DNA of 64,000 nt from Drechslerella dactyloides (GCA_020064725.1 JAGTWJ010000019.1:2356001-2420000); one strand, 5' to 3'; shown: positions 44,333 through 57,222, counted from the first letter of the stretch. Numbers and translations: made by a program. The notes: generated from the sequence alone by a model not told the origin.

Positions 44333-46682
44333 ATGGCGGACCCAAGTTTCATAAAACTAGAAGCTCTCAAGCTAAAGAAAGCCCCGCCCAACGGACAACT
44401 CGACGAGGAGGAGGATATCGGAGATGAAGAGGCCACGCTGATAGATGCCCCGAAACGGCGCGATGCGGAGCATCGGCAGAAAAGGAAGGCTTTGCTCCGG
44501 GCTATCCTGCTGCTTCTAGCCTCCGCTATCGCGACAATCACAGTTGGCGCAATGCTCACGAAATTCGAGGGCGCCTTCAAATACACCCACAAGAAATGGC
44601 GGATGTTCCAAGGCTACAAACCTTACTGGAATTCCAATGCATCACGAAAGATTCCAAGCAATCGCTTCGAAGGCGTCGAGCTCGACTGGACAAGAAAGTT
44701 TCAGCGAGATCCCGCGGAGTACATCCTCAGGCGACCGAACTGGAAAGACAGAAGGCTCCCCAAGATAAAATACTACAAATGGACTATCACAGACACGGTC
44801 GCAAACCCCGATGGCGTCATGCGACCACTGTTTCTCATAAACGGCAAGTTCCCCGGGCCAAAGATCGAGTGCCTTGAAGACGACGTGATCAACATCGACA
44901 TAGATAATCAATCGGGGTCCGCAACATCGTTCCACTGGCATGGGATCATACAGAACGGTACTGCTGGAGACGATGGCGTTCCCGGAATGACACAGTGCCC
45001 TCTTCCGCCGGGCGGAAAGATGACCTATCAATTTCACGTAAACCAATACGGAACATATTGGTACCATGCGCACTTTCAAGCACAGTATACGGACGGCTTG
45101 TTCGGACCGATTGTAGTCCATTCACCGAAAGAGCCACTCTCCAACAAATATGCCACCGACCAGGTAGTCATGGTGCAAGACTATTACCACGACCTCAGTA
45201 GCGATAAGCTGTTCGATTATCTGGCTCCGGATAACGAGAATAACGAACCTATTCCAGATGGCGCTCTCATCAACGGGCGAAACGTGTGAGTTGATTTTAG
45301 TCGAGTCTTACTCTATGTCATCGACGCTAACTTGCCTCCATAGCATCGACTGCGACGACATCGACACCACATACACTTGTAACAGCAAAGGCGTACAGCG
45401 CGCAGAGATAAATATTCCGCCATCCAACTCCCATCGCCTCAGGTTCATAAATGTCGGCGCAATGGCTGAGTTTGAGATCGGGTTAGATGGTCACTCTATG
45501 GAAGTCATTGAGGCTGACGGCACGCCGATAGTGCCAGCGCCTTATCATAAGCTTCATATAAACGTTGCACAGCGGTACAGCGTTATAGTCCATTCAAATG
45601 GAACGGACGCTGATAAGTTCTGGCTGCGCGCGAGAATGATCAATCACTGCTTCTCAAACCTTGAAGTGAACATCGAAACCGAAGTCAAGGCCATTGTACG
45701 ATATGTCAATCCACCAAGGAGATTGAAATTATACCCGGATCCGAACAACGCCCTGGACTCTCCACCGCCCACGCTCCCAACGTCATTGCCGTGGAACGAT
45801 AGCAATGCTGTGATTTGTAAAGACGAGGAAGGGGCGCTCGTACCATCTGTTCCAATGATCGCACCTGAACCCGATCTACTTTTCTACCTGAGAAGTAACT
45901 TTGAGATCGGAAATTACTCGCTCAGCCGTGGGTTCTTCAACCAGTCGACCTGGAAAACGGACCTACGGAACCCATTGCTATATCAGCTCCGCAACCTTCA
46001 TAATGAGTCCGACGCTTCCGAAATGGTGCCTGAAGGCGTCATGCGAGATGGTCCCTTCGAGAAGAACGGGATGATTATCAAGATCGATGAGCCGAAAGTC
46101 GTTGATCTATTGATCGATAACTTTGACGATGGGTAAGATATACTACTTTCACCCAAGTGAACCTGAAGTTAATCAAACAACAGGAACCATCCAATGCATC
46201 TCCACGGGCACAAAGTTTGGGTTATGTCACAGGGAACGGGCTACTTCAATAGATCAGACTACGCAACTTTGCCCCGCGAAGGCCGACTGGTCCGAGACAC
46301 TGTCACTATAGGTACGGTGCGCCCCTCAAAGCTTTACTTTGAATCTACCCGCTAATGTGAAAACGGAATGGCAGAGGGATACGGATACGTCCTCCTTCGC
46401 TTTGTCGTCGACCACCCCGGTCTCTGGGCCTTCCACTGTAAGCTCCCCAAGCTCAGCCTGTTATCGCGGTCATCATTCCAACTAACTATCATAGGTCACA
46501 ACGTTTGGCACGCAGAAGCTGGCCTCATGATGGCATTCTATACCCTACCCGATGAAACTCTTGATTTGTGGATAGATACTGTTCCCCAAGAGTTCTGCAC
46601 ATGGCCTAACGCAACGGCCGGCTGGTTCGACGAGCGTCAGGTAGTGCCAGCTCAATGGCGGCACGATAACGGTGAGGAGTAA
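44333..46682 (+). CDS. Membrane-anchored multicopper oxidase (laccase/ferroxidase type)
   Basis: Five exons (44333-45285, 45344-46132, 46184-46311, 46375-46437, 46495-46682) total 2121 nt, giving 706 residues. A ~50-residue charged cytoplasmic segment precedes one hydrophobic helix at about 54-75, so the enzyme is predicted as type II with the catalytic domain outside. Copper motifs are SFHWHGIIQNG, TYWYHAHFQAQYTDGLFGP, NHPMHLHGHKVWV (exon 3) and HCHNVWHAEAGLMM. The last is formed across two splice sites and has Leu in the axial position, which is linked to a higher redox potential in laccases. N-terminal anchoring is unlike secreted laccases and unlike Fet3, which is anchored at its C terminus. 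The substrate could be phenols or iron; no FTR1-type permease is nearby. Confidence 0.95.
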
Positions 46683-48416
46683 CAAAGTAGCGCGATACTA
46701 TTATGATCCGGCATTTTTATGGAGTTTCGGAGGATATGGGGCCGTCATTATATAGAAGGAGCACATGCATGTATACAGTATCATTATAATACCCAGTTTG
46801 GTCCTATATAATCAGACAAGCACTGGATGCTGTTTCTTGGATTTATCCCGAGACCTCCTGTATTACACGTATACGGTCTAATCGCCATCATCCACCAAAC
46901 TAGTTTAAGCCGCCTCATATATGACCACTTCGAAACAGACCGGAATTATCTCTTTTGATACCAATCTCTGAAGTGTAAAAAGAAAACCAGTATCCTAAGT
47001 CGCCAATCTGAACAAACCCGAGTTGAATTAAACGTTGTTTTTTTTTAGTATAGCTGGAATGTCGATTTTGAAACAGACCCATATCCAAGCTAGTTGTTCC
47101 GCTTGTGTCCGGTTCAGCCAAGTCAAACCAGTCACCACTAGATTTTGTTCGAGCCAGTGGACCTTTCGGCCACCTGGTACCAAAAACTTAAACCTGTCCT
47201 CAGTATCGATATGTATATAAGCCAGCTAGATTCATATACTAGTTCCCTGCTCCATGGAAACACAGAACAAACGTTCTGACTATAGATTTCGCTCTGTTGC
47301 CGACGTCACCTTCGGCATCGAAACCCACTTCTATGACGTCATATCATGGAGTTTCAACGCATATTTGTCTATCCCATAGCCATGACGCTGGAGATGCTGT
47401 ATATCATTTACACCAGCATTGTGAGGTCCGCAGGCTGCTCCAGTGGTCAGATTAGCCATAAGCCCCGCAATTCACGCAGCCTCGGTTCTACGACTCTGCC
47501 AGCTTTTAACTTGATTGTTTCGGGCGTCGAGCCCAAACGGACACTTGAGGCTCCATCATGTAGCTACCAGCGCATGTGCATGCTTGTCAAGTCCCTAAGC
47601 TAACACTGATGGAATAGTTAGAGCTACAATAAAAGTACTAAGTAGACTAAGTAGCCAAGTGAATTTCATCCATGTACCCCTCTCAGGAAGCAGCTTTTGA
47701 GGTTAATAAACTAATGAGTTCCGAATCCCGAATTCCAGGTTGAAGACCGAGAACTCTCGCGGCTGCTAAACTTAGGCAACCGTGCACTCGTCACTGATCG
47801 CTGTACTATCCTGTACGCACATTAATACTGACAGGAAGAGCAGATCTGTGGAGAAATTGGGCCGGTTCGTGTATCTTCGGGCCACAGTAGCACGTCATAA
47901 TGTCGACGAAATTCTGGTCTCTCCATTCGATTCCTCCATCCGATGATGCAAGGTTTTCCGTTAGCTAGTCGGACGACATGGTTAGTTTGAATTTGAAGGC
48001 TCGCTTCGACCGAATGTAGATCGGATTGCGAATTTGAGAAAGTTGAATGAAGAAGGTCATGCGACCTGTCAATTTAAGCTTTGCCAATATATTAGAATCG
48101 TCGCCATGCACTCTTGGTGCGGTATAGCAGCTAGCAACGCGAAGCTACAACTTCTACCAACCGTCAGACCTAGATACTATAATACAATTCGACAAGAAGA
48201 AACGGCAGGCTATCAGTAGCACGGCTTTTCACCAATTTCGATGCGTCCCTCTTGATAACATTGATATAGGAACTGGAGCTCTATCGCCAGGGCAGCGACG
48301 TAGCCAGCTTAAACAGAAGATAAAGCGCCAGACATATATAAAATAGAAGCCGCTCCCTGAGCGAGTCAAAATACATCCAGACAGTGTCTATCTAACTAAT
48401 AACCACTTGACGCAAG
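46683..48416. other. Intergenic region upstream of the MFS transporter
   Basis: A 1.7 kb AT-rich spacer between two rightward genes. It has a T9 run near 47037 and an 85-codon frame at 47346 that I consider chance. Nothing else is recognised. Confidence 0.5.
48335..48344 (+). promoter_or_regulatory. Candidate TATA box of the MFS transporter
   Basis: TATATAAAAT lies about 75 nt upstream of the start codon, at the expected distance for a fungal core promoter with a short leader. Confidence 0.5.
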
Positions 48417-50751
48417 ATGTCGTCGACCGTACCAGACGACGAAAATTTCTCCGAAACTTCCTCGGGGAGGCAACGGGCGAGTGACATCAACGACGAAACC
48501 TCGAACCCATCAGCTATTGACAACAGCAATCTCAACGATGTCCACAACATGCAGAAAGTCTCCAAGAAATTAGAGAACCCTCTGTATGACATTCCACAAT
48601 CAAAGCTCATTAGTCTAGCAGAGGAATTCGTACAGAATAACGGTCTGGATGAAGACAAAGAGTTGTTTATTCGAGCAGCACTTGTAGCTCAGAACCCAAG
48701 GGATTACAGCTCGGTACCTGGATTGACAGATGAAGAGAAGGAATGGATTGGAATGGAGACGACACACAAGTGGCATCATCCATGGCAGCTATACTTCCTA
48801 GCAATAGCAAATGCAATGGCGGCTGTCGTTCAAGGTATATATATATCGAGCCGGTCACCAAATCAGAATGTTTGCAGCTTGCTAACAAGGAGTACCAAGG
48901 CATGGATGAGACGGTCGTCAACGGTGCCCAGCTCTTCTACTTGAGGCTATTCGGTATTGAAAATGACGATCTCTTGACTGGACTCGTGAATGGAGCTCCC
49001 TACTTGTATGCCTTTTGGATCCCATCACTCAACTGCGGTTCGCTGTTTCCAAGCAGGCGCTAACTGAGTTGTGATACTTTAGATGCTGTGCTGTTCTTGG
49101 CTGCTGGCTGACCGCGCCACTCAATAACTACCTTGGCCGCAGAGGAACTATCTTTTTATCATGCGTTATTGCCGCGCTCGCATCCATATGGGAAGCATTC
49201 ACGTACAATTGGCAGCAACTCTTTGTCGCTAGATTCGTCCTAGGTCTTGGAATTGGCCCTAAATCGGCGACGGTGCCTGTCTATGCCGCTGAGACCGCCC
49301 CAGCAAATATTAGAGGCGCCCTTGTCATGCAATGGCAGGCCTGGACAGCATTCGGTACGGATATCCATCCTCCCAGTTGCCCTTTTCAAACAAATATCCT
49401 AAGTATACACATATAGGTATAATGTTGGGCAACCTCATGTCTGTAGCGTTCTATAGCCTCCCTGACGATGTTGGCTGGCGAATAATGCTCGGCTCCACCG
49501 TCGTCGCACCCATCATCGTCTGCGCGCAAGTCTATCTCTGCCCTGAATCGCCCCGTTGGTATTTGAAACGCCATGATGTGCAACATGCATACGCGTCCCT
49601 CCTCCGGCTCCGCAATCACCGCATCCAAGCTGCACGTGATGTCTTCTACATGCACTATGCGATCAAAGTCGAGGAAGAGTCGCAGAAGGGGCGAAACCTC
49701 CTCCTCGACTTTGTCAAGGTCCCCCGCGTGACGCGCGCGTGTCTAGCGTCCACAATAACGACGTTCATGCAGCAATTTTGTGGGATCAACGTGATCGCAT
49801 ACTACAGCTCGCAGATATTCGTCGAGGCAGGTTTCTCGCAGAAGTCAGGGATCCTGGCGTCACTGGGTTGCGGGATCATTAACTGGCTCTTTGCGCTACC
49901 GGCATTCTATACGATAGATACGTTTGGGCGGCGGAATTTGCTGTTAACAACGTTCCCACTCATGGGTTTATGCTTATTCTTCGTGGCGGGGGTGTACCAT
50001 ATCCCGCAGTCGTCCGATGCGCACATCGGGTTGATCGCGTTGGGGATATATCTATTCGAGGTGGTGTATAGCCCTGGTGAGGGGCCTGTGCCGTTTACGT
50101 ATTCGGCAGAGGTGTATCCGTTGACGCATAGAGAGGTCGGCATGTCCCTAGCGACGGCGACCACATGGCTATTTAACTTTGTAAGTTTTTATGCACACGC
50201 TAGCGTATTACATGTACCCCGGATGCCATGATGCAAAACCGGGAAGTTGCAATGGCGGGCTAATTAACATGCGCGGGCCGCTCCGTAGATTCTCTCGTTC
50301 ACCTGGCCGCGGTTACGGACGGCATTCACCCCTAGCGGTGCATTCGTAAGTCCCTCAGCCTGCACCCCCCCAACCCCTGCTCAAAACCTCAAACTACTCA
50401 ATGGAGTAAATAACTCACATTGTACCGATATCGCCAATGTCACAGGCGTACTACGGCGCGTGGAACATAATCGGCTTCTTTCTCGTCTTCTTGTTCCTGC
50501 CGGAATCGCGACAGTTCACACTGGAGGAACTCGACGTCGTCTTTTCAAAGCCGACGCGCGAGTTCGCAATGTATCATATTCGGCATATCCTGTACGATTT
50601 CCGAACAAAGATTTTGCGGCAGAAGCTTCCACCGAAGCAGCCGCTGTACGACTTTGAGTATGGCGGACAGAATATCAAGGCGGCAGAGGCTACAGCCGCC
50701 ACTGCAGAGGAAGGGAAAGTGTCAGCACCACCACCTGCCACCATTTCGTAG
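48417..50751 (+). CDS. MFS sugar/inositol transporter
   Basis: Proton-coupled or facilitated sugar importer of the plasma membrane. Six exons (48417-48834, 48900-49005, 49083-49354, 49417-50180, 50289-50345, 50446-50751) total 1923 nt, giving 640 residues. A long hydrophilic N terminus (~125 residues, with GLTDEEKEWIGMETTHKW) precedes twelve predicted helices. Sugar-porter signatures are YLGRRGTIFLSC, FVLGLGIGPKSATVPVYAAE, PESPRWYLKRHD, MQQFCGINVIAYYSSQIF, DTFGRRNLL and the final LPESRQFTLEELD. The fifth exon has only 19 codons. The long N terminus is typical of a Pezizomycotina subgroup often annotated as inositol or general sugar transporters. The substrate is undetermined. Confidence 0.95.
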
Positions 50752-51254
50752 CCAGCCAGTCCTCAGATCTATATACCCGCAAAGAAGCGAATATCAGCTG
50801 TAACTTGTCAAATTGCTGTTGTGCTGGCCCGATTCTGATCAGGTGCTGGCGCCGAAGGCTGACCCAGACAATTTAGCACCATACCAGTTACTTCGTCTTT
50901 ATATTGTTAGTTAATTAATTCAAATGATAATAAAAGTATACTGCTTGTCTCCCGTTTTGTATTTTCTCTCCTTTCCATTACCGATACCATTCTACGAAGC
51001 CGATGTGCATCTTCGTAAAATCTAAAAGGCCCGGGGACCGAGGTACACCTGGTCTCGTGCAATGTTGCATTCCGCGTGCCTCCGCGTTGCGCCAAGGCCG
51101 TCGCATAGCCCACCAACCGCATCACCGCGCGCCCGAACGGTCCAAACGGCCTCCCAACCTCCGTCCATCACCTGTCTTCCTCACTTCCTTCCTTCCTTTC
51201 CACCTCGCAGTCGCCGAAACCCCCCACGTACAGCACGACGACGCTAGCGACACC
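50752..51254. other. Intergenic region upstream of PEX4
   Basis: 503 bp between two rightward genes. The right half is C/T-rich, with CCTTCCTTCC-type runs, and is a probable PEX4 leader. No other gene. Confidence 0.5.
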
Positions 51255-51881
51255 ATGTCGGCTGCCTCCGCCTCTCTTAACCGCCGCCTGATCCAAGAGC
51301 TGCACAAGTCGCGCACCGAGCAGAACCCAGCATTAACATACCTCGAGCCGCTCGACGACAGCGACCTGCACCACTGGCACGCCGGCCTGCGCGGCACACC
51401 CGATTCGCCGTACGAGGGCGGCGTGTGGGATGTCGATATTGTCATTCCCGACAACTATCCGCTCGCGCCGCCGACAATCACATTCAAGACGAAAATGTGC
51501 CACCCAAACGTACACATCGAGGTAACGCACCCACCTACCAACCCTGGTCATATTCTACCACCGTCCTCCAATACAAGTCGCAGCAGTTGCAGTTACAGTC
51601 GCAACCGCGCCGCTCATATACTGCGGGTTTGAACAAGTACTTACCATTATACTTTATTGCAGAGCGGCGAAATTTGCCTCGACCTTCTGAAGGCCGAATG
51701 GTCCGCAGCCTACACCATCTCCTCCACCATGACCGCGATACAAACCCTCTTAACGAGCCCCGAACCCGACAGCCCACTGAACGTCGACGCCGCCGCGCTG
51801 CTTCGCTCCGGTGACACAGTGGGCTATGAGAGCCTCGTGCGCTACTACGTTTGGCGGTACGCACAGAAGCACGAGATCTAA
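51255..51881 (+). CDS. PEX4: Peroxisomal ubiquitin-conjugating enzyme E2, PEX4
   Basis: Monoubiquitinates the receptor PEX5 so that it can be recycled from the peroxisomal membrane. Exons 51255-51521 and 51663-51881, separated by a 141-nt intron, give 161 residues. The UBC fold is clear: WHAGLRGTPDSPYEGGVWDVDIV (seen in two blocks), IPDNYPLAPPTITFKTKMCHPN, then after splicing SGEICLDLLKAEWSAAYTIS with the active-site Cys in GEICLDLL. The C-terminal PEPDSPLNVDAAALLRSGD is characteristic of PEX4 rather than of other E2s. The active-site Cys lies just after the intron, so a transcript retaining the intron would read about 126 codons and lack the catalytic residue. Confidence 0.93.
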
Positions 51882-52709
51882 CGCCATTATACTATCAGTT
51901 CACGAGCGAAGACAAGCGTAGAATGTTTATAATAAGACATGTTCGGTTCATGCATATATACATGGTATGGAGGTATGTTGATCCGCAGAGTGTATTGTAT
52001 TATACTATTACCCGATGGAAGGACGGACGGATGGGTAGGCGGGACACAGGGGTTCTTGTATCTGGTTTTCGATATCTTTAGTTAGCGACGTAGCGATGGT
52101 GATTTTAGCAAGCATGCATGCATTTTTTGGAGTCTCAAACACACATACATACTTCACTATATATATATGCATCTATAAATCCAAGAAGATCTCGGGTCAC
52201 GACCAGGGTTGATTTCACAGCAGCTAGGAGATTTGCTACTTCTATCGTCAATTTACAGCATGGTAGATAGAATCTTGGAGGTCTCACACGATTAATCCTA
52301 TGTTGAATATTGTCCACAGACTAGAAATACAGAATTAGATAAACCACGGTAACAAATAGATAACGTCTCTGAAATGTATTCAATTCAACCCCCTGTATCA
52401 TAAAGCACATGCGCAAAAAGAATATGTAATAAGAATAATAGTGACAAGGGAAGGAAACCAACAAGACAGCTGCTTCTACCATCATTTCATAGAGCTAGGT
52501 CGCAGGAGAGTATTCATGTCCCCATAAGAATATATAACAAACAACCAAAAACAGCGTAGGAAGGAAACAAAAGAGAAGAGTTGAAGAGGAATCGTTTGCG
52601 TTCAAAGGACATGATATTATGCGCCATGACGAGGAAATAAGAAATACAACCCCCATAAACAACAAGGCAAGATCAACTGCCGTCTAGCAGGGAGAACAAA
52701 GGGAAGCGA
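51882..52709. other. Convergent intergenic region, no gene seen
   Basis: An 828-bp AT-rich gap between convergent stops. It contains short AT repeats near 52160 and no reading frame of note. Confidence 0.6.
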
Positions 52710-53815
52710 TCACTGCTTCTCAAGCTTTCTGCGCAACGTCCTTGTCTTCTTCATCAGTTTCTTATACTTATGCTTCTTCATCTTCAGCTTCCGCTGTCGC
52801 TTGACGCTCAGCGCCTGCATAGTTGGCTGGCGGCTGCGCATCGATACGCGCTTCCTCCCACCAGGCAGCAAGCCAGCATCGAGGGGGATATACGGTAGAA
52901 TGTACCCATGCGGCATCTCGTCCGCTGGGTTCCGCGGCTGTTGGTATGGAACGCGCTCGCCCTCCAAGATTTCCTCCGGAATCGGCTCCGGTGGAGGTGG
53001 CGGGCGGAAAGGCACGTACTGGTTGTAGAGGATGGGGTTCATTCTAACTTGAGGATCCGTGGAGGAGCCTTGGGTCCGCTGCTCCGCCTGATTCGCAGAC
53101 CCGGCGCGAGAGAGCGCCCGAACCTCATCCGGGCTGAGTATAGTATTAGCGCCGGACGTCTCCACGCCGCTGGCTGAGCGCTGACGGGACTGCACATCCA
53201 TCTGGATTTGATGCAGCTCCATCGCGGATAAGGGGGTCGATTCCTCGAAAAGCTTATGGAAGGACGCAGAGCTGTAGATGCCCGGTACCGGGAAGGATAC
53301 GGAGACAGGTCGATGGAGTGCGAAGAATACGGACGCATGGACGTCTTGTTCGGGTACTACGTTAGCTTATCTCTGATATTCCTTTCAGGGCGCCAGTTTG
53401 ACGGCATACCTTGCGCGCGTAGATGGTCGGTCCGGGCGACGAACGGCAGCGGACTATTCCTGAGCTGCTCGTCCTTCTGGACTTCCTCCGCTATCGCAGC
53501 TGTATCGGCACTCGCGACGTCTACCTCGGGCACTTTACTACCCGGTATCGGAGGCGCAACGGTCTGCGTGTTCTGCTCATTCTGGCACTGTCGGTCCCGT
53601 TTTCGAAACGCTCCAGTCTTGGAGGCGAGGCCGCGGTTGTTAGGCCCGAACGGCTTGGAGTTCGACGACGACGATGATGACGAGTACCGCCGCGCCGCCT
53701 GCTGGGGTGATGAACGTAGGGAGTTGGCCGCAGCCGTCGAGATCAGACGGCGACTGGTAGGTGGAGCATGGGAGGCACAGCTGAGGAAAGCTCTTCGGGA
53801 CGGACAGGCGAACAT
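52710..53815 (-). CDS. Mitochondrial small ribosomal subunit protein mS38-like
   Basis: Exons 53815-53410 and 53356-52710 (53-nt intron with CTAAC branch) give 350 residues. The start at 53815 opens an Arg/Ser-rich, acid-free leader (MFACPSRRAFLSC ... AARRYSSSSSSS) typical of a mitochondrial presequence. The body is low complexity, with a PFRPPPPPEPIPEEIL stretch. The last ~35 residues carry the diagnostic basic motif SVKRQRKLKMKKHKYKKLMK followed by RTLRRKL, found in mS38 (COX24 in yeast), which binds mitoribosomal RNA near the decoding region. The frame is open upstream of 53815 only through a TTG. Only the C-terminal motif is conserved, so assignment rests on it. Confidence 0.85.
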
Positions 53816-54919
53816 TTGTCGGGTGTGTAGTCTGGCGCGGCAGGAGGATAGGAGATGGAAAGAGGAAGGTATGATGGAGATCGTGGACGAGGCGTGAGAA
53901 TTACGGCGGCGAGAACTGCTGGGCCGGGTGGTGGTGAAGTAGTATGACGATGGTAGTAGTGCCAGCAATCCGCTGTCTCCTGGCAGGTTGCCGACCAAAC
54001 CCAGAAAAATCTTGGCGAAGCTGCAACATCAGCCCCAACGCAGGAGGCTTTTCTCACACCGCCAATGGCGCGGCCTGATACATGTGGCCACGGGACTGCC
54101 TACGAACGGACAAGCGGAACCAGCGGGCGAAGTTAATTTCGATGGTACAGCCGTTCAAGTGCCACCCCCTTCTGCTGCAGCTACGTGTAGTAGCTATAGG
54201 CGGTCCTTGGAAATACGAGTAACGACAGTTCCTTGAATGCGAGCGCAAGCTAATGCTGCAAGGAAGAATTTTTAATACACGAAATAAAAGAAAAGAGAAG
54301 AATGAAAGACGCCGGGTCGGCTATAGCTAGCAATAGGCGTGCGTTAAAATGACGTCCATCCGAAACGTGTAGGAGATATTTAACAAGAAAACAACCTCAG
54401 AAGACCCAAACCGGCTCATTCATAACGGACATCTCGCTTGCATATAAAAATTCGCAATCGACGAAGTACTGAACGACTCCGCCGATTGAAAGCGTAAGAA
54501 ATAAAGCGTAAAACAAAAAGAGAAAAATGGGAATTTTGGAGCCCCGAAAGAGTACACACCACCAGGCCCACCAATGATAGCTATGAGTTAAGCAAAAGAT
54601 GATAGAAGCCAAGCAACCATAACACCACGCTACGGAAAATCCCTACATAGGAAAGAATGAAATAGCGGAATGCATGCAAGGTGGATAGGTTGGGAGTTAT
54701 GCCAACAGGGGCAACGCTGAACGTCGATGTATTCATCGAGCATGGTCATTCACCATACATGGTGAGGACACGTGCGATGCCTAAAAAAATTAGAGCAAGA
54801 TACGAGCTCCTCGGTTATTAGAACGCAAGTGATCTGTCGAAAAAATATATAGATCTTCCTGCTTTGTTCCCGGGATGCTAAAAAGTGATCGCCGATCGAG
54901 AGACGCAAGATAAGCCGAT
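53816..54919. other. mS38 upstream region and G-alpha 3' flank
   Basis: A 1.1 kb spacer between two leftward genes. It is GC-richer on the left (mS38 promoter) and AT-rich on the right (3' flank). No further gene. Confidence 0.5.
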
Positions 54920-56314
54920 TTATAAGATCAGAGTGTGTAGGTTCTTTTGCAAGATTACTGGAAGATATGTCAGCCACGTGTTGCCAAATGCCATAACAGG
55001 AAAAGGACGTACTGTCTTGAACGCTGGACATGGTGATCTTGAGGAGATCGGTGTCCGTAGCATTAGTGTAGTGGACGTAAATGTCCTTGTGTGGGTTCCT
55101 ATTCAGTCGCTTGAAGTTGTCGTGGAAGAATTCGGACGCTTGCTTGTACGAGTTTGGATCGCCGACGTAGTCCGGGAAGTACTTCTTGACGGGCGACAAG
55201 CCCGAGTTGATCTTTTCGCGGAATAGATCGATTTTATTCATGAAGAGAATGATCGACGTCCGTACGAACCACTGCGAATTGCATATCGACTCGAAGAGCA
55301 TGAGTGCTTCTTGCATTTGATTCTGCACACACATTAGCAACCATGCAACAACAACAACAATCCGTTCCGTAGAATCGTGCACGTACAGCGTCCTTGTCTT
55401 CCACCAAACATTGATCGTACCCGCTTATCGCAACCAAGAACAACAAGGCGGTGACGTTTTCGAAACAATGGATCCATTTCTTTCTCTCGGATCTTTGGCC
55501 GCCCACGTCGAACATGCGATATATCAGTTGACCCAGATTGAATTCGGCCTCGGTAATACCGGTGGTTTTTAGTCGGGATCTCAGGATATCTTGGTCATTA
55601 GGGATGTAATCAGGCGCGAACACTCGATCCAAAGCATCAAAGTAACTAAGAAGTCAATTAGTCACACATCCCAACGACATTTGATATGTAATAAGGTTGA
55701 ACCGTGACGTACTATGCGAGGTTATCGTGTAGAGCAAACTCATTGCCCCTGGCGACAGCGGCTTGGACGCCCGCGTCCCTCCATAACGATTTCAGAGGCT
55801 GGATGTATTCTCGCGGCAGTGTTTCTCCTCGACTGATCTCCCTCTGGTGCATGATCAACGTAACGTATTGCTAGTTTCCGAGTTAGCAGCCAGTCCGTGC
55901 GTATATAAGCTTTCTTAGTCTTTGTCTCAAATACCTCGTTATCCGGTTTCTCAAACGAGATGTGATAGCCTTCCATAGCCTCCAGAATAAGCCTCATGGA
56001 TTCTGTGATATTCGTGAATATTATACCACGATACTGTTCCTTGTCGGTTTTCGAGAACCCGGCGGCGTATATCAGTCTCATCTGCTTCAGAATTGTCGAT
56101 TTCCCGCTTTCACCAGCCCCTGTTCGTCCAACCTGCGATCAGCGGTGCTCTCACAAAATTCCAAAGACACGGCTCGCGTTTGGTGCAACCAACCTAACAG
56201 TAACAGCTTGACTTCCCGCGCCATCCGCTTCTCATCTTGTTTTATGGTCCTCTCGATGTCCTTCGACCGCAGCCTCTCAGCTGAGTCTTCCTGTGCATCT
56301 CCACCCATGCACAT
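54920..56314 (-). CDS. Heterotrimeric G-protein alpha subunit, group II
   Basis: GTP-binding switch that relays signals from seven-helix receptors, usually to cAMP signalling. Six exons (56314-56194, 56119-55935, 55870-55713, 55645-55387, 55322-55013, 54957-54920) total 1071 nt, giving 356 residues. All five guanine motifs are present: GAGESGKST (split by intron 1), RSRLKTTGITE, DVGGQRSERKKW, FMNKID and TNATDT. The last exon supplies only ILQKNLHTLIL and a stop, completing the receptor-contact tail SVQDIILQKNLHTLIL. The protein begins MCMGG, so it lacks Gly2 for myristoylation, while Cys2 may be palmitoylated. This, with YALHDN-like ALHDNLAYYFDALD and SGYDQCLVEDKD, points to fungal group II (GNA-2 type). 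Intron 1 has an unusual GTTGGT donor. Confidence 0.96.
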
Positions 56315-56406
56315 TTCGAGGAAGGACCCGAAGAACGGAATCTTGGATAACTTAATTTTGAACGTGCCCTAAACGCGGCAAGCGTATATACCTGCGATTC
56401 CTCGCG

Positions 56407-56423
56407 AAAAAAAAAAAAAAAAA
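56407..56423. repeat. Poly(A) tract, 17 nt
   Basis: Uninterrupted run of 17 A on the + strand, about 90 nt upstream of the G-alpha start codon. It reads as a poly(T) run on the coding strand and may be a promoter element. Confidence 0.9.
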
Positions 56424-57222
56424 TAGAGGAAGAAAATACGAATAGAAATAATAGCAGCGCGACAGCGTCCGAGTTGCTTCGTCAGCAGTCCAGCTGATTT
56501 TATATATATCGGCCAACGTCGGTGCGAGCAAGGACGGAAGGGTGAACTGGTGAATGAATTATCCCGCTGGTCGGACTTTAGCTCGATTGGAGAACGGATG
56601 AGCTTGCTGAAGTTTTTTTCTTTCGTTTAAATTACGGGGTGCTATTATTTGTAAGAGGGTATTATTGATGTTCCCGATTGGTGTCGATAGGGTCTAATAG
56701 CCGCAATGGGAGCGCACGAGTCGAGCTATCGGGAAGCTGGCAAGTTCCAAAGTGAGTGTGCTCCGTCACAGTTTGAGTGATTCGTAGAGCGGGATTATCG
56801 ATATCAAGGTTCTAGACAGGACGGCCGGACGCGGTGACGGGCAGTTCCGGGGCGGAAGGAGAGGAGAATCGAGCGCAATGCAGATGGGAGGTGCTGGCGA
56901 TGAGGGCGTTGGTGGGATGCTGCTTTAGTAAGGTGGTAAGGGCGCTCGCTGCGCTGCGTTCTTGCGTTTCAGAACAGTCGGCCCGGAACGAAGACGACAG
57001 ACCAGCGCGATGACGGCTCAAGAAGGAAGGAATGTAAAAGAGCGAATTCGAAAATATGGGGAAGACAGGCGATATTCCGTCCAGTTCCTGCAGCTAGCCG
57101 TCTGTCTCTCCTTGCAACTTGATCGAGTTTGCCAGTTGACTCTGTGCGCCGTGGTCCGAGTCCACGCAGGTTCACGTTCGTACGTTCGAGGAAACGATCC
57201 GAGGCGGTCGCCAAGTCGCGCA

